Source: Actinomycetota bacterium (GTDB lineage: Bacteria; Actinomycetota; Nitriliruptoria; Nitriliruptorales; Nitriliruptoraceae). Taken from it: a DNA stretch of 64,000 bases. Position numbers and translations under genes: made by a program. Below are positions 25,624-34,033 of the stretch, piece after piece. The DNA lies in contig JAHWKY010000022.1 of assembly GCA_019347575.1 (NCBI GenBank), positions 1 through 64,000 on the forward strand, read 5' to 3'. Numbering within the stretch: the stretch's first letter is position 1; each line of letters starts with the position of its first letter. The notes beneath the pieces were generated by a model. That model saw only the letters and a program-made list of their open reading frames with translations, ran no database searches and was not told the DNA's origin.

Positions 25624-27260
25624 CGCAGCACCTCGAGCTCGAAGGTGACGCGGGTGCCGCCGTCTGGACCGTCCTCGATGACCAGCGTGCTCCCGTGCGT
25701 CTCGGCGATACGGGTGGCGAGGTAGAGGCCCAGGCCCCTGCCCTCCGTCCCTCGCGCGGTGCTCCCGCGAGCGTAACGACGTCGCACCCGCCGTCGCTCG
25801 GCGGGCGGGATACCCGGACCCCGGTCGGTGATGGCGATCCCGACCCGCTCCCCGCGGTGGATCGCCGCGATGGAGATCGACGTGCCGTCGGGGGAGTAGC
25901 GGACCGCGTTCACCAGGACGTTGCGCAGCGCCTGCCCGAGCCGAAGGGGATCGGCAGCGACACGTGCGTCGGTCGTGCGCAGCATCACCGGGTGCGTGCC
26001 GGGCAGGCCGCGCACGAACGCGGCCGCGTCCTCGAGGACGGGGCGCAGCATCACCGGACGCAGATCGCAGTGGAACGCGGACAGCTCGAGGTCGCGGAGC
26101 TCGTCCATCCGGTCCACCAACTCCAGGAGCCGGCGGGATTCGCTGTCGATACCCGCCACGGCTCGCCGCAGATCCGGAGGCGAGGATGCGTCGAGCCGTG
26201 ACCCCAGCACGTGCGCGAAGGCCCGGATCGTGGCGACGGGGGTGGCCAGTTCGTGCGACACCAGCGTGCGGAAGTCGTGCTCCCTCTCGGCGAAGTCTCG
26301 GAGCTCGTCGACCAGCTCCTCGCGTGCACGCAGGTCACGCTGCTGGGTGCGGACCGCGAGGCTGCGGTTGCGGTACAGGTAGGCCAGCTGGTGGACCGCA
26401 CCGAGGAGCAGCAGCAGGAAGGCGACCAGGCGGAACGCGTCCGCGCTCGTGACCACGGGCCCGAGGAACGCCGGTGCGAAGGTCTCGTGGAGCTGTGCGA
26501 ACACCTGCACGAGCAGCGCCACCGAAAGCCACAGGTACGCGGGGGCCGTGCTGCGCACGTGCAGACGCCCCGCCAGCCACGCCCCGAGCGCGAACTGCCC
26601 GGCGGGGATGGCCTGGAGCGCCACGTGGGTCGGTACGGAGACGATGCGGACGTGCCTGTCATCACCCACGCCCACGACCTCGACCGGCACCGGTAGATCT
26701 CCCGGCAGAGCGACGAGGAACAGGTCGACGGTGGCGAGCAGCGCCAGTGCAGCCGCGAGGTAGGTGGCCAACCGCAGGCGGGGCCACTCGGTGCCAGCCG
26801 CGATGAACAGCACACCGGCCACGTACCTCGCAGCCAACCAGGGGTAGTAGCCGAGGCCCTGGTCGAGCGGCAACCGCGTGTCGCGGATGGCGGGCCACAC
26901 GGTGAAGACCGCGTTCGAGATGGCCAGGACCGCCAGGCCGCACACGAGGGCGTTCCGTGCGGGGCGGACGTCGGCCTCGCCGGGCAACGCCAGGATGACC
27001 GCGGCGAACAGGGCGGCGCACAGTCCCAGCACCTCGAGCGCGAGCCGGGCATCCGGTGCGACGACCGACCGGCTCGCACCGGGGAGGACCAGCCCGATCG
27101 TGGCGAGCGTGGCGAGCACGACGACCGCCAACTGAGCGCGTCGAAGACGAGCGACCTCGCGCGATAGCGTTGCGGTGTCCGACTCGGCCGCCGGATCTGC
27201 AGCGGCCAGGCTCGCTCCCGCACGTGGTCGCCCACCGGTGGACCGCAGCTTCACGCGCAC
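25620..27260 (-). CDS. Sensor histidine kinase with multi-helix membrane input domain
   Basis: 546 residues. A short cytoplasmic N-terminus precedes about eight membrane helices (residues 43-295), a MASE/7TM-like input module without a large external domain. A coiled segment leads to HisKA with H336 in LVSHELATPVATI; Ala replaces the usual Arg of SHELRTP. HATPase_c has NVLVNAVRYSPDG, DRGPGIPP and GRGLGLYLATR. It overlaps the regulator gene by 4 bp. The input fold suggests sensing of a membrane or small-molecule signal. The next gene upstream is divergent. Confidence 0.9.
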   Translation of the reverse strand: MRVKLRSTGGRPRAGASLAAADPAAESDTATLSREVARLRRAQLAVVVLATLATIGLVLPGASRSVVAPDARLALEVLGLCAALFAAVILALPGEADVRPARNALVCGLAVLAISNAVFTVWPAIRDTRLPLDQGLGYYPWLAARYVAGVLFIAAGTEWPRLRLATYLAAALALLATVDLFLVALPGDLPVPVEVVGVGDDRHVRIVSVPTHVALQAIPAGQFALGAWLAGRLHVRSTAPAYLWLSVALLVQVFAQLHETFAPAFLGPVVTSADAFRLVAFLLLLLGAVHQLAYLYRNRSLAVRTQQRDLRAREELVDELRDFAEREHDFRTLVSHELATPVATIRAFAHVLGSRLDASSPPDLRRAVAGIDSESRRLLELVDRMDELRDLELSAFHCDLRPVMLRPVLEDAAAFVRGLPGTHPVMLRTTDARVAADPLRLGQALRNVLVNAVRYSPDGTSISIAAIHRGERVGIAITDRGPGIPPAERRRVRRRYARGSTARGTEGRGLGLYLATRIAETHGSTLVIEDGPDGGTRVTFELEVLR

Positions 27261-27377
27261 GACACCAAGCTACCTCCGCGGGACAACCACCCGGTGGGCC
27301 GGGTGATCGCGGGACCGTCGCAGGACGCCGGGGTCGTTCCTCGCCGCGGACCCTTTCGTGCCGACCGTCGTCGTCCC

Positions 27378-27408
27378 GTTCCTCCCGATGGAACGACCCC
27401 GTGGTCGA
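27378..27408 (+). promoter_or_regulatory. 31-nt motif with GTTCC-N7-GGAAC inverted repeat, copy 2
   Basis: GTTCC (27378-27382) and GGAAC (27390-27394) around 7 nt, followed by a C-rich stretch ending GTCGA. It matches the block at 2795-2825 in 24 of 31 positions. It ends 18 nt before the GTG start of the secreted hydrolase. Confidence 0.45.
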
Positions 27409-27426
27409 ACATCCAAGGGGATGACC

Positions 27427-29475
27427 GTGCGAACGATCCGGTTCCTGACCGTCCTGCTGCTGCTCGTCACCGGCTCCGCGGTGACCACAGCTGCGGCGAG
27501 CGCCGACGGGGACGTCTTCGGCGAGTACTTCGAGGAGTACGTCACCTCGCTGGACGGCACGTCGCTGTGGGCCCAGGTGTGGCGCCCCGCCGGGGTCGAG
27601 CGCGACGAGCGCACGCCCGTCGTCGTCGTGATGACGCCGTACGCGGCGGCGTCGGGTGTGATCACCGGCAACGTGGAACCTGGGGCAGCCGAGGCGTTCC
27701 TGGCACAGGGCTGGACGCTCGCCGTCGTGTCGCTGCGCGGGTTCGGCCAGTCGGGAGGTTGCTCGGAGTTGCGGGGTCCCGGCGAGCAGATGGACGCCGT
27801 CGCGATCATCGAGTGGGCCGACTCCGCTCCTTGGTCCAACGGGCGGGTCGGCGCCTACGGGCTGAGCTACGACGGGGCTACGCCACTGATGGCGATCGCG
27901 GGCGGGGCGCCGCTCGACGCCGCCGTGATCATCGCCGGCCCGACCAGCGTGTACAGCGCCCTCTACGACAACGGCGTCCACTACGGGGCGGACTGGCGTG
28001 GCCTGGCCTTCTTCTACGCGTTCCTGCAGCTCTTCGCGATCACCCCGGTGCCTGGTGTCGGCAACTTCCCCACGCCGTGGCTCGCTGAGGACCCCCTCGA
28101 CACGGTGCCCCACTGCTACCTCAACGCGCAGGCCGCGGACCTGCTCGAAGACGACCGCGACGCGCGGTTCTGGGCCGAGCGCGAGTACGGGGCCCGCGTC
28201 GCCGGCACCGACGTGCCGATCCTGTGGAGCCAGGGCTTCGCCGACACCCAGGTCAAGCCCGATCAGTTCCTGCCGGTGTGGTCCACGCTGACCGGCGACT
28301 CCCACGGCGTGTTCGGCCAGGCCGGGCACAACTTCGGCACCCGCGCCGACCGCATCACCCAGACCGTGGCGTTCCTGGCCCACCACCTCGAGGACGTGCC
28401 GGCACGCGATGAGCCGGTCGTGAAGGTGCAGGACAACGACGGTCGTTGGCGAGGCGAGGAGGCGTGGCCCCCTGCGGATGCCGAGCCGTACACGTTCGCG
28501 CTGCGATCGGGTAGTTACCTCGACCGCCCCGGCAGCAGCTACGCCGACGTCGACCACGCCGCCGCGCTGTGGACCTTCACCGCCCCACTTTCCTCCGACA
28601 GCCACATCGCCGGAGCCGGCAACGTGACGGTCGACGTCGACATCGACCAGCGCATCGACGAGCCGCGCATGGTCGTCAGCGTCTACGACGTCGCCCCCGA
28701 CGACACCGCCACCCTCATCACCCGCGGAGCCAAACTGCTCCGCGGTGACGGGGTCGCCGCGATCGACCTGTACCCCCAGGACTGGATCGTTCGCGCCGGC
28801 CACCGCCTCGGCGTCGCCGTCACCGGTTCGGACGAGGCGTGGTACGAGCGGGGCGTCTCCGTCGCCCCGGTGATCGTGCGGCACGCCGAGGTCACGCTGC
28901 CGCTGCTGACCTGGAGCCGGAACCGGTTCATCGACGACGGCGTCCCGCACGGCACGATCACAGCCCGCCCCGCGACCGTGCCCGGCGGTCTGGTGGTCAC
29001 CCGCACGCTGCCGATCGACCTGCCCGGCACGACGACGCACCCGTGCACGGCAGCCCCGACCCCCGCGGCGTGCCCGCCGTGGCTGCGGGGCGCGCCTCCA
29101 GCCGAGGGTGAGGTCGTCCGGCTCGTCGACACCGAGGTCCAACTGGGACCGGGACGCACGCTCGGCCTGATCCAGATGTACCCGGTGATCACGGTGCCGA
29201 TCGAGGTGCCGGAGGCCGCGGGAACGCGTGACCTGACCGTCCACGTGGATCCCGACCGTCTCACAGGCATGTACCTCGGTCTGCGCGACGACACCGGCGC
29301 CACGGTCGGCTTCGACAACGGCAGCGATCTGTGGCGCCACGGGATCGTGTTCCCGGAGGTCGAGCCCGGGACGTACCACCTCGCGATCTACAACAACGGA
29401 CCCGCGCTCGAGAACGCCTTCGGCGCCGAGCTGCTACCGATCGTGCGGGTCACCGCCGTCCTCCACACGGACTGA
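27427..29475 (+). CDS. Secreted CocE/NonD family serine hydrolase
   Basis: 682 residues from the GTG at 27427; AAGGGG lies 6 nt upstream, which favours this start over an ATG at 27421 that abuts the same sequence. A signal peptide (about 1-27, ending AAASAD) leads into the X-Pro dipeptidyl-peptidase type alpha/beta hydrolase. S147 in AYGLSYDG is the nucleophile, an Asp near 265 in QGFADTQVKPD and H301 in GQAGHNFG complete a likely triad. A CocE C-terminal jelly roll (about 350-540) follows. About 130 further residues form an extra beta-rich domain resembling pre-peptidase C-terminal domains (LTVHVDPDRLTGMYLGLRDD). The substrate is unknown. Confidence 0.87.
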   Translation: MRTIRFLTVLLLLVTGSAVTTAAASADGDVFGEYFEEYVTSLDGTSLWAQVWRPAGVERDERTPVVVVMTPYAAASGVITGNVEPGAAEAFLAQGWTLAVVSLRGFGQSGGCSELRGPGEQMDAVAIIEWADSAPWSNGRVGAYGLSYDGATPLMAIAGGAPLDAAVIIAGPTSVYSALYDNGVHYGADWRGLAFFYAFLQLFAITPVPGVGNFPTPWLAEDPLDTVPHCYLNAQAADLLEDDRDARFWAEREYGARVAGTDVPILWSQGFADTQVKPDQFLPVWSTLTGDSHGVFGQAGHNFGTRADRITQTVAFLAHHLEDVPARDEPVVKVQDNDGRWRGEEAWPPADAEPYTFALRSGSYLDRPGSSYADVDHAAALWTFTAPLSSDSHIAGAGNVTVDVDIDQRIDEPRMVVSVYDVAPDDTATLITRGAKLLRGDGVAAIDLYPQDWIVRAGHRLGVAVTGSDEAWYERGVSVAPVIVRHAEVTLPLLTWSRNRFIDDGVPHGTITARPATVPGGLVVTRTLPIDLPGTTTHPCTAAPTPAACPPWLRGAPPAEGEVVRLVDTEVQLGPGRTLGLIQMYPVITVPIEVPEAAGTRDLTVHVDPDRLTGMYLGLRDDTGATVGFDNGSDLWRHGIVFPEVEPGTYHLAIYNNGPALENAFGAELLPIVRVTAVLHTD

Positions 29476-29580
29476 CCGTGTTCGATACACCGGCAGGGAG
29501 CGACGCGGGACGAACGCGCCCCGCCTTCCGCCCCGACCCGTATGGGGTGCGATGCTCCGAGGCACCCGATCCCGGGGACG

Positions 29581-31308
29581 ATGGTGAACGACCACCCGTT
29601 GCGCGAGCGCCTGGAGTCCATCGATGGGCGTGACTACGGCGCGTACCGGTCGCTACGGGGCGTGCACCGCTTCGAGCGCTTCGACCTCGATATCGATCGC
29701 GTACCCAGCGATCCCTACGCCCCGCCCGGCACCGGGGTGTTCCGCGTGCGGGTCCCCAACGCCGGGGTCGGCCTCACCGAGGACGACCTCGCCACCCCGG
29801 CGCGGGACGTGGCGGTCCGTGACCACCTGTGCCGCCGCTTCCACGCCGCCGCCGAGCGTCTGAGCGGCGGCCGACGCGGGACCGGCTGGTCCGGGGTCAT
29901 CACCGTCGCCAGACCGGGACAGGCCGTGCTCGACCGCAACGCGGTCCTGATCGCGCACGGTGTCGTCGAGCTGCGCGCGTTCGTCGGGCTGCCTGCCCGC
30001 GGTCGCCGGATCGACGCGGACCTCGCCGCGACGGTGCTGCTCGAGGAGCTGCCTACCATCGTCGCGGCCAGCCTGTCCGCCGACACGCTCGACCGCGGCC
30101 AGCTCGAGCGGCACGTGCGGACCGTCGAGGATGCCCGGTCGCTGCGGGCGCAGCTCACGGACGCTGGGCTCGTGGCGTTCCTCGCCGACGAGGCCGTGCT
30201 GCCCCGGGCGAGCGGGGTGGACGATCGGCCGCTCGGGGACGGCGCGATCCCGTTGGCCTCCCCGGACGCGCTCCGCATGACCCTGGAGGCTCCCCACGCG
30301 GGCGCCGTGACCGGCATCGGGATCCGGCGGGGCGTCACCGTGATCGTCGGTGGCGGGTACCACGGCAAGTCCACGCTCCTGGCTGCGCTCGGCGCCGGGG
30401 TGTACGACCACATCGCGGGGGACGGGCGCGAGCGCTGCGTGAGCCTGCCCGAGACGTTCCCCGCCCGTGCCGCGCCGGGGCGGTCGGTCGCCGGCGTCGA
30501 CATCTCGGCGTTCATCCAAGGGCTGCCGGACGGTCGTGACACGACCCGGTTCACCACCCCGAACGCCAGCGGCTCGACCTCGCAGGCCGCCGCCATCAGC
30601 GAGGCGATCGAGGCAGGGGCGCAGGTGCTGCTGGTCGACGAGGACAGCTCCGCGACGAACCTGCTCGTGCGCGACGCCCGCATGCAGGCGTTGGTGGCGC
30701 GCGAGGACGAGCCCATCACCGTGCTCCTCGATCGCGTCCGCGACCTGCACGACCAGCTCGGCGTCTCGACCGTCCTGGTGCTCGGCGGGGCGGGCGACTA
30801 CCTCGACGTCGCCGACCACGTCATCCAGATGGTCGGGTTCGCGCCCCGCGAGGTCACGCAACGGGCGCGCGAGGTCGCCGCGGCGCTCCCATCCCGGCGA
30901 CGGGCCGAGGCCGCGACGTCTCTACGTCCCCCGCGTTCCCGCATCCCCGCCCCGGGCACCATCGAGACGCACAACGAGCACGGCAAGCGCCGGGTCCGCC
31001 CCGTCGCTCGCGACCGGATCGTGATCGGGAGCGGCGAGCTCGATCTTCGCGACGTCGCGGATCAGCTCACCGAGCCGGCCCAGACCGCCACGGTCGCGGC
31101 AGCGATCGAGCGGCTCGCGGACGCGTTGGACGGGAGCACGACGGTGGTCGATGCCGTCGGTGAGCTCTTCGCGGAGGTGTCGTCCGACGGGCTCGATGCG
31201 CTCGATGAGCATCGTCGGGGTCGCCTCGCCGAGGTACGGGCGCTCGACATCGCCGCGGCTCTCAACCGCCTCCGCACCCTGGGGCTGACCGCCCCGTCCT
31301 CGCAGTGA
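29581..31308 (+). CDS. ABC-class ATPase (PF09818-type)
   Basis: 575 residues. An N-terminal 260-residue region (FERFDLDIDRVPSDPYAPPGTG) precedes the P-loop GVTVIVGGGYHGKSTLLAALG (Walker A GGGYHGKST). Further motifs are SGSTSQAAAISEAIEAGAQVL, a signature-like segment, and the Walker B LLVDEDSSATNLLVRD. This arrangement matches the family annotated as predicted ATPase of the ABC class, whose members are single soluble proteins with no transporter partner. The cellular role is not known; links to nucleic acids have been proposed from its fold only. The ATG at 29581 is chosen over an earlier frame start because the N-terminal homology begins there. Confidence 0.85.
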   Translation: MVNDHPLRERLESIDGRDYGAYRSLRGVHRFERFDLDIDRVPSDPYAPPGTGVFRVRVPNAGVGLTEDDLATPARDVAVRDHLCRRFHAAAERLSGGRRGTGWSGVITVARPGQAVLDRNAVLIAHGVVELRAFVGLPARGRRIDADLAATVLLEELPTIVAASLSADTLDRGQLERHVRTVEDARSLRAQLTDAGLVAFLADEAVLPRASGVDDRPLGDGAIPLASPDALRMTLEAPHAGAVTGIGIRRGVTVIVGGGYHGKSTLLAALGAGVYDHIAGDGRERCVSLPETFPARAAPGRSVAGVDISAFIQGLPDGRDTTRFTTPNASGSTSQAAAISEAIEAGAQVLLVDEDSSATNLLVRDARMQALVAREDEPITVLLDRVRDLHDQLGVSTVLVLGGAGDYLDVADHVIQMVGFAPREVTQRAREVAAALPSRRRAEAATSLRPPRSRIPAPGTIETHNEHGKRRVRPVARDRIVIGSGELDLRDVADQLTEPAQTATVAAAIERLADALDGSTTVVDAVGELFAEVSSDGLDALDEHRRGRLAEVRALDIAAALNRLRTLGLTAPSSQ

Positions 31309-31321
31309 GTAGGTGTTGGGG

Positions 31322-31367
31322 TCAGCCGAGGTAGGCCAGGACGGCAAGGACGCGGCGGTTGTCGTCG
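31322..31367 (-). pseudogene. Relic of a response-regulator 3' end (DDNRRVLAVLAYLG-stop)
   Basis: Read on the minus strand, 31366-31322 encodes DDNRRVLAVLAYLG and a stop. These are the same residues as the C-terminus of the response regulator at 4273 (which has one further Ala), and the DNA differs at only about 3 of 43 positions. The frame ends upstream exactly where the 62-bp repeat array begins, so the rest of the gene is missing. The other regulator in the window (24916) does not share this tail. Confidence 0.75.
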
Positions 31368-31519
31368 GAAACGCGCGTGGATGCGTGTTCCCGTCCGGCC
31401 GACGTGCCCAGGCCGCGCTGCCGATGACGGAAACGCGCGTGGATGCGTGTTCGCGTCCGGCCGACATGCCCAGGCCGCGCTGCCGGTGACGGAAACGCGC
31501 GTGGATGCGTGTTGCCGTC
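31364..31519. repeat. Array of three 32-nt palindromic elements at 62-bp spacing
   Basis: Palindromes at 31364-31395, 31426-31457 and 31488-31519 share GACGGAAACGCGC (GTCGG at the first), a GTGGAT loop and a GCGTGTT-x-x-CGTC arm. The two 30-nt spacers are almost identical (2 differences), so the true unit is 62 bp. Copies of the same unit lie at 61628-61721. The array lies between convergent genes. CRISPR is excluded by the identical spacers. Confidence 0.9.
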
Positions 31520-31552
31520 ACGATTTCGGGCAGCACGACCTCCGCCTCGTCC

Positions 31553-33007
31553 TCACCCCTCGGGGACGTAGAGGATGCGGATGTCGGCGAGGATGATCGT
31601 GTCGCGGTACGACACGAACGTGGCGTCGTACGCCGGCGTCGCACCCAACGCGAAGACCTGGGGGACCGGTAGCGCCAGGGTGGTCTCCGGGCCGGTACCC
31701 GCCTCGCTGCAGGGGTAGTCGGCGTTCTCCAGCGTGAAGCGGGGCACCCAGTCGGTGGTGGGGTTGGGCGAGTCCCAGTCGAGGCGCGCCCGCACGGCGG
31801 TCGCTGCCGAGGTCAGGGGGATGAGCTCGGAGACGGCCGGGCAGTTGGCCACCACGACGGCACGCATGGCTGGTTGACGCACGGAGTGGCCGGGTGTGAA
31901 CGCGACCTGGATCCGCTCCAGCGTGCGCTGCCCGTAGACGACCAGCAGGTACGCGGTGTAGCTCGAGGTCTGTCCCGCCTCGGTGGGTGCCACCTCGAGC
32001 CCCAGCTCGCCAGCCGGCAGGTCCGTGGCCGCGACCACGTCGGTGCCGCGACCACCGGCGATGCTCCCGGGGTTGGTGCCGCTGTCGACCTCGGCCCCGC
32101 CGTGCAGCAGGCGCAGGTGTGGGGCCTCCGTGATCCGCTCGGCGTGTAGCTCGCCGTCCCGGGCCGCCGTGTAGACGACGGGTTGGCCGAAGGCCTCGAC
32201 CCAGCCGATCACGGCGGCGGCTGGACGGTCGGTGGTGTGGGTCAGCGTGGCGGCCTCGGCGAGCGTGCCCTCCATCGTGACGACCTCCCAGTCGTCGTCG
32301 GAGAACCACAGCGAGCGCACCGGCGTCGAGAACGTCCGTGGCGCCTCGGAGAGGGGGCTCTGGCGCCACAGGTCGGTGGTCGACCAGCCGGCGACCGGCT
32401 GTGGCAGCTCGATCCAGGACGTCCCGTCCACGCCTAAGCGCACCGTGGCGTGGCCCTCACCAGCGAACCGCAGCTGGACTCCGAACAGCTCGTAACCCTG
32501 CTCGGACAGCGCACCGGGGATGTCGAGCTCACCCTCCCACACGCCCGGCTCCACCTCAGTGGCCGGTGCCGACGAGTTCACCCCGCCCGCCCGAGGTGAG
32601 TGCACCAGGTGGACGTCGAAATCCGGCACGGGCGTGTCCACGTCGAGGGCGAGGCGGAAGCGCAGCGGTGCCTCGGCGTTCCAGGCGACCGGCTCCGCGA
32701 CGCGGCTGCGGGGGTGGAACCACAACGTGAACGACCGGTCGGTGCCCGACCGCCCCGCTAGGCAAGGCGCACCGTCCGGGACGCCTCCCTGGCTGGGACA
32801 CGTACGGGTCACGAGCTGGCGGTCGGCGCTCTCCTCGTGGGGCGCGAAGCTCCACCACAGGTACTCGCCCGTGTCCGCGTGCAGGTGGATGCGCTGGTAC
32901 GGGCGGGACCCGTCGGACCCCGTGCTCGCCGGTGCCATCGCCACCACCCCGGCGGTGAGCACCGCCAGCCACAGCCACGCCAACGAGCGTCCGGAACGCC
33001 ATCCCAC
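31553..33007 (-). CDS. Secreted protein of unknown function
   Basis: 484 residues, GTG start with GAGGGGG upstream. An N-terminal signal peptide or anchor (about 5-27, LAWLWLAVLTAGVVAMAP) is followed by an all-beta sequence with many Thr, Val and Pro residues. Possible immunoglobulin or jelly-roll modules include YQRIHLHADTGEYLWWSF and LSEQGYELFGVQLRFAGEG. Four scattered cysteines (CPSQGGVPDGAPC, and ANCP with YPCSE) could form two disulphides. No enzymatic motif recognised. It follows the repeat array and is transcribed toward it. Confidence 0.75.
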   Translation of the reverse strand: MGWRSGRSLAWLWLAVLTAGVVAMAPASTGSDGSRPYQRIHLHADTGEYLWWSFAPHEESADRQLVTRTCPSQGGVPDGAPCLAGRSGTDRSFTLWFHPRSRVAEPVAWNAEAPLRFRLALDVDTPVPDFDVHLVHSPRAGGVNSSAPATEVEPGVWEGELDIPGALSEQGYELFGVQLRFAGEGHATVRLGVDGTSWIELPQPVAGWSTTDLWRQSPLSEAPRTFSTPVRSLWFSDDDWEVVTMEGTLAEAATLTHTTDRPAAAVIGWVEAFGQPVVYTAARDGELHAERITEAPHLRLLHGGAEVDSGTNPGSIAGGRGTDVVAATDLPAGELGLEVAPTEAGQTSSYTAYLLVVYGQRTLERIQVAFTPGHSVRQPAMRAVVVANCPAVSELIPLTSAATAVRARLDWDSPNPTTDWVPRFTLENADYPCSEAGTGPETTLALPVPQVFALGATPAYDATFVSYRDTIILADIRILYVPEG

Positions 33008-33136
33008 GCGCCACCCCCTCAGCGGACGTACCGCGGTTCTTCGCCGTGCGCGCGCGCCGTTCCTGCCTGGGCTGGAGCCGCGTTCGTACTGGAAGATCGG
33101 AACCCGTCAGCCCGGTTCAGCGGTTCAACCTTCTGG

Positions 33137-33346
33137 TCACGGGGCGGGGAGGCCACGGTCGGGGTGGAGGTCGTGATCGTGCTCGATGCCCTCGACCTCG
33201 ACCAGGAACCGGGCGATGGCTTCCACGGTGGCGGTCTCCTCGGGGTGGCGGTCGGCGAAGTCGAAGAGGTGGTCGGCGATCTCGGAGAAGGTCACGTGCT
33301 GCGCCCCGCGCTCCGCACGCAACTGCCTGATCCCATCGGGGTCCAC
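33137..33346 (-). CDS. Small conserved-type protein (69 aa, DUF6104-like)
   Basis: The GTG at 33346 is preceded by AGGTGGCCG. The protein reads VDPDGIRQLRAERGAQHVTF, then a helix (SEIADHLFDFADRHPEE) and ARFLVEVEGIEHDHD. The layout (x-G-I-x-x-L-x-x-R, V-T-F, D-x-x-P-E, W/F-L) resembles short actinobacterial DUF6104 proteins of similar length, whose function is unknown. It is soluble and acidic, with no signal peptide. It is hidden inside a longer spurious frame. The 50-bp palindromic element lies 75 bp upstream. Confidence 0.55.
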   Translation of the reverse strand: MDPDGIRQLRAERGAQHVTFSEIADHLFDFADRHPEETATVEAIARFLVEVEGIEHDHDLHPDRGLPAP

Positions 33347-33404
33347 CGGCCACCTCCGAGCGGTCGCATCCTGGCACAGCGGTCCCAGCGGTGCCCGCAT
33401 CCTC

Positions 33405-33470
33405 CGAACTTGGATACCTCCGAACCTGAATACCTGGGTACATCTGAGTGCTCCCAAGTATTCAAGTTCG
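33405..33470. repeat. 50-bp palindromic element, copy 1, preceded by a half-copy
   Basis: The element at 33421-33470 has ends CGAACCTGAATACCTGGG and CCCAAGTATTCAAGTTCG, complementary at 16 of 18 positions. A degenerate left arm (CGAACTTGGATACCTC) directly precedes it at 33405-33420. An equal-length copy at 48327-48376 matches 40 of 50 positions. It lies just downstream of the HxlR gene and upstream of the 69-aa gene, so it could serve as terminator, operator or REP-like element. Confidence 0.85.
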
Positions 33471-33482
33471 TGGGGGATCGGA

Positions 33483-33941
33483 TCAGAGGTGATCGAGGTC
33501 GCTGACCGAGTCCTCGTCGACGGCCGCCTCGCAGGTCGGGCACCACCAGCGGGCCTCCACGGGGGTCCCGCACGCGGCGTGGCGCAGGCCGTGACGGCCG
33601 GCGTGCTCCGCGCCCCACTGCGCGAGCAGCCGCAGCGCACCGGCGAGGCCCCGCCCCGTCGCCGACAGCTCGTAGGTGAACCGCGGAGGGCGCTCGCTGT
33701 AGGGCGTGGCCACCACCAACCCCTCGACCTCGAGCTGCTTCAACCGCTGGCTGAGCACGTTGGGGGAGATCCCGGGCACGGTGCGCTCGAGGTCGCCGAA
33801 GCGCTGCGGGGCGTCGAGCAGCGCGTGGACCAGCAGCAGGGTCCAGCGATCGCCGACGCGCTCGACCGCGTGCGCCAGCGCGGCCGTAGGGTCCAGGACC
33901 GGCTCGGAAAGCTCCTGCGGGGGTTCAGCGGGGTTCGCCAC
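33483..33941 (-). CDS. HxlR-family transcriptional regulator
   Basis: 152 residues from the GTG at 33941; GTG at 33950 is an alternative. It is a winged helix of the HxlR type: AHAVERVGDRWTLLLVHALL, QRFGDLERTVPGISPNVLSQRLKQLEVEGLV and a wing PRFTYELSATGRGL. The C-terminal 40 residues contain CGTP and CPTC, two Cys pairs that may form a small zinc or redox site (HxlR members can be thiol-based sensors). It is divergent from the HtrA-like pair across a 92-bp region holding an inverted repeat, so it probably controls its own gene and those proteases. Confidence 0.9.
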   Translation of the reverse strand: MANPAEPPQELSEPVLDPTAALAHAVERVGDRWTLLLVHALLDAPQRFGDLERTVPGISPNVLSQRLKQLEVEGLVVATPYSERPPRFTYELSATGRGLAGALRLLAQWGAEHAGRHGLRHAACGTPVEARWWCPTCEAAVDEDSVSDLDHL

Positions 33942-33972
33942 GGAGCCCACCCTACCCCTTGCGCCCTGGTCT

Positions 33973-34001
33973 CTAGTAACTATCATGTTGCAAGTCACTA
34001 G
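33973..34001. promoter_or_regulatory. Likely HxlR operator in divergent promoter region
   Basis: CTAGTAACT (33973-33981) and AGTCACTAG (33993-34001) are 9-bp arms with one mismatch around 11 nt. The region is AT-rich compared with its surroundings and lies between the HxlR gene and the protease operon. TATCAT at 33981-33986 could be a plus-strand -10. Confidence 0.6.
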
Positions 34002-34033
34002 TGACCGGGGAGACCACAGCGAGGAGGACGGAC

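Noticed and set aside
26662-29379. Long minus-strand open frame (905 codons) opposite the secreted hydrolase
   Set aside because: It lies antisense to a well-supported CocE gene, is rich in Arg, Gly, Asp and His as expected of a GC-rich shadow, and has no domain.
30319-30375. ABC transporter ATP-binding subunit
   Set aside because: The P-loop (GGGYHGKST) and the 575-residue layout belong to the single-protein ABC-class ATPase family, and no permease is nearby.
31364-31519. CRISPR array
   Set aside because: Palindromic 32-nt repeats with 30-nt spacers look right, but the two spacers differ at only 2 positions, the same unit recurs at 61628, and there are no cas genes.
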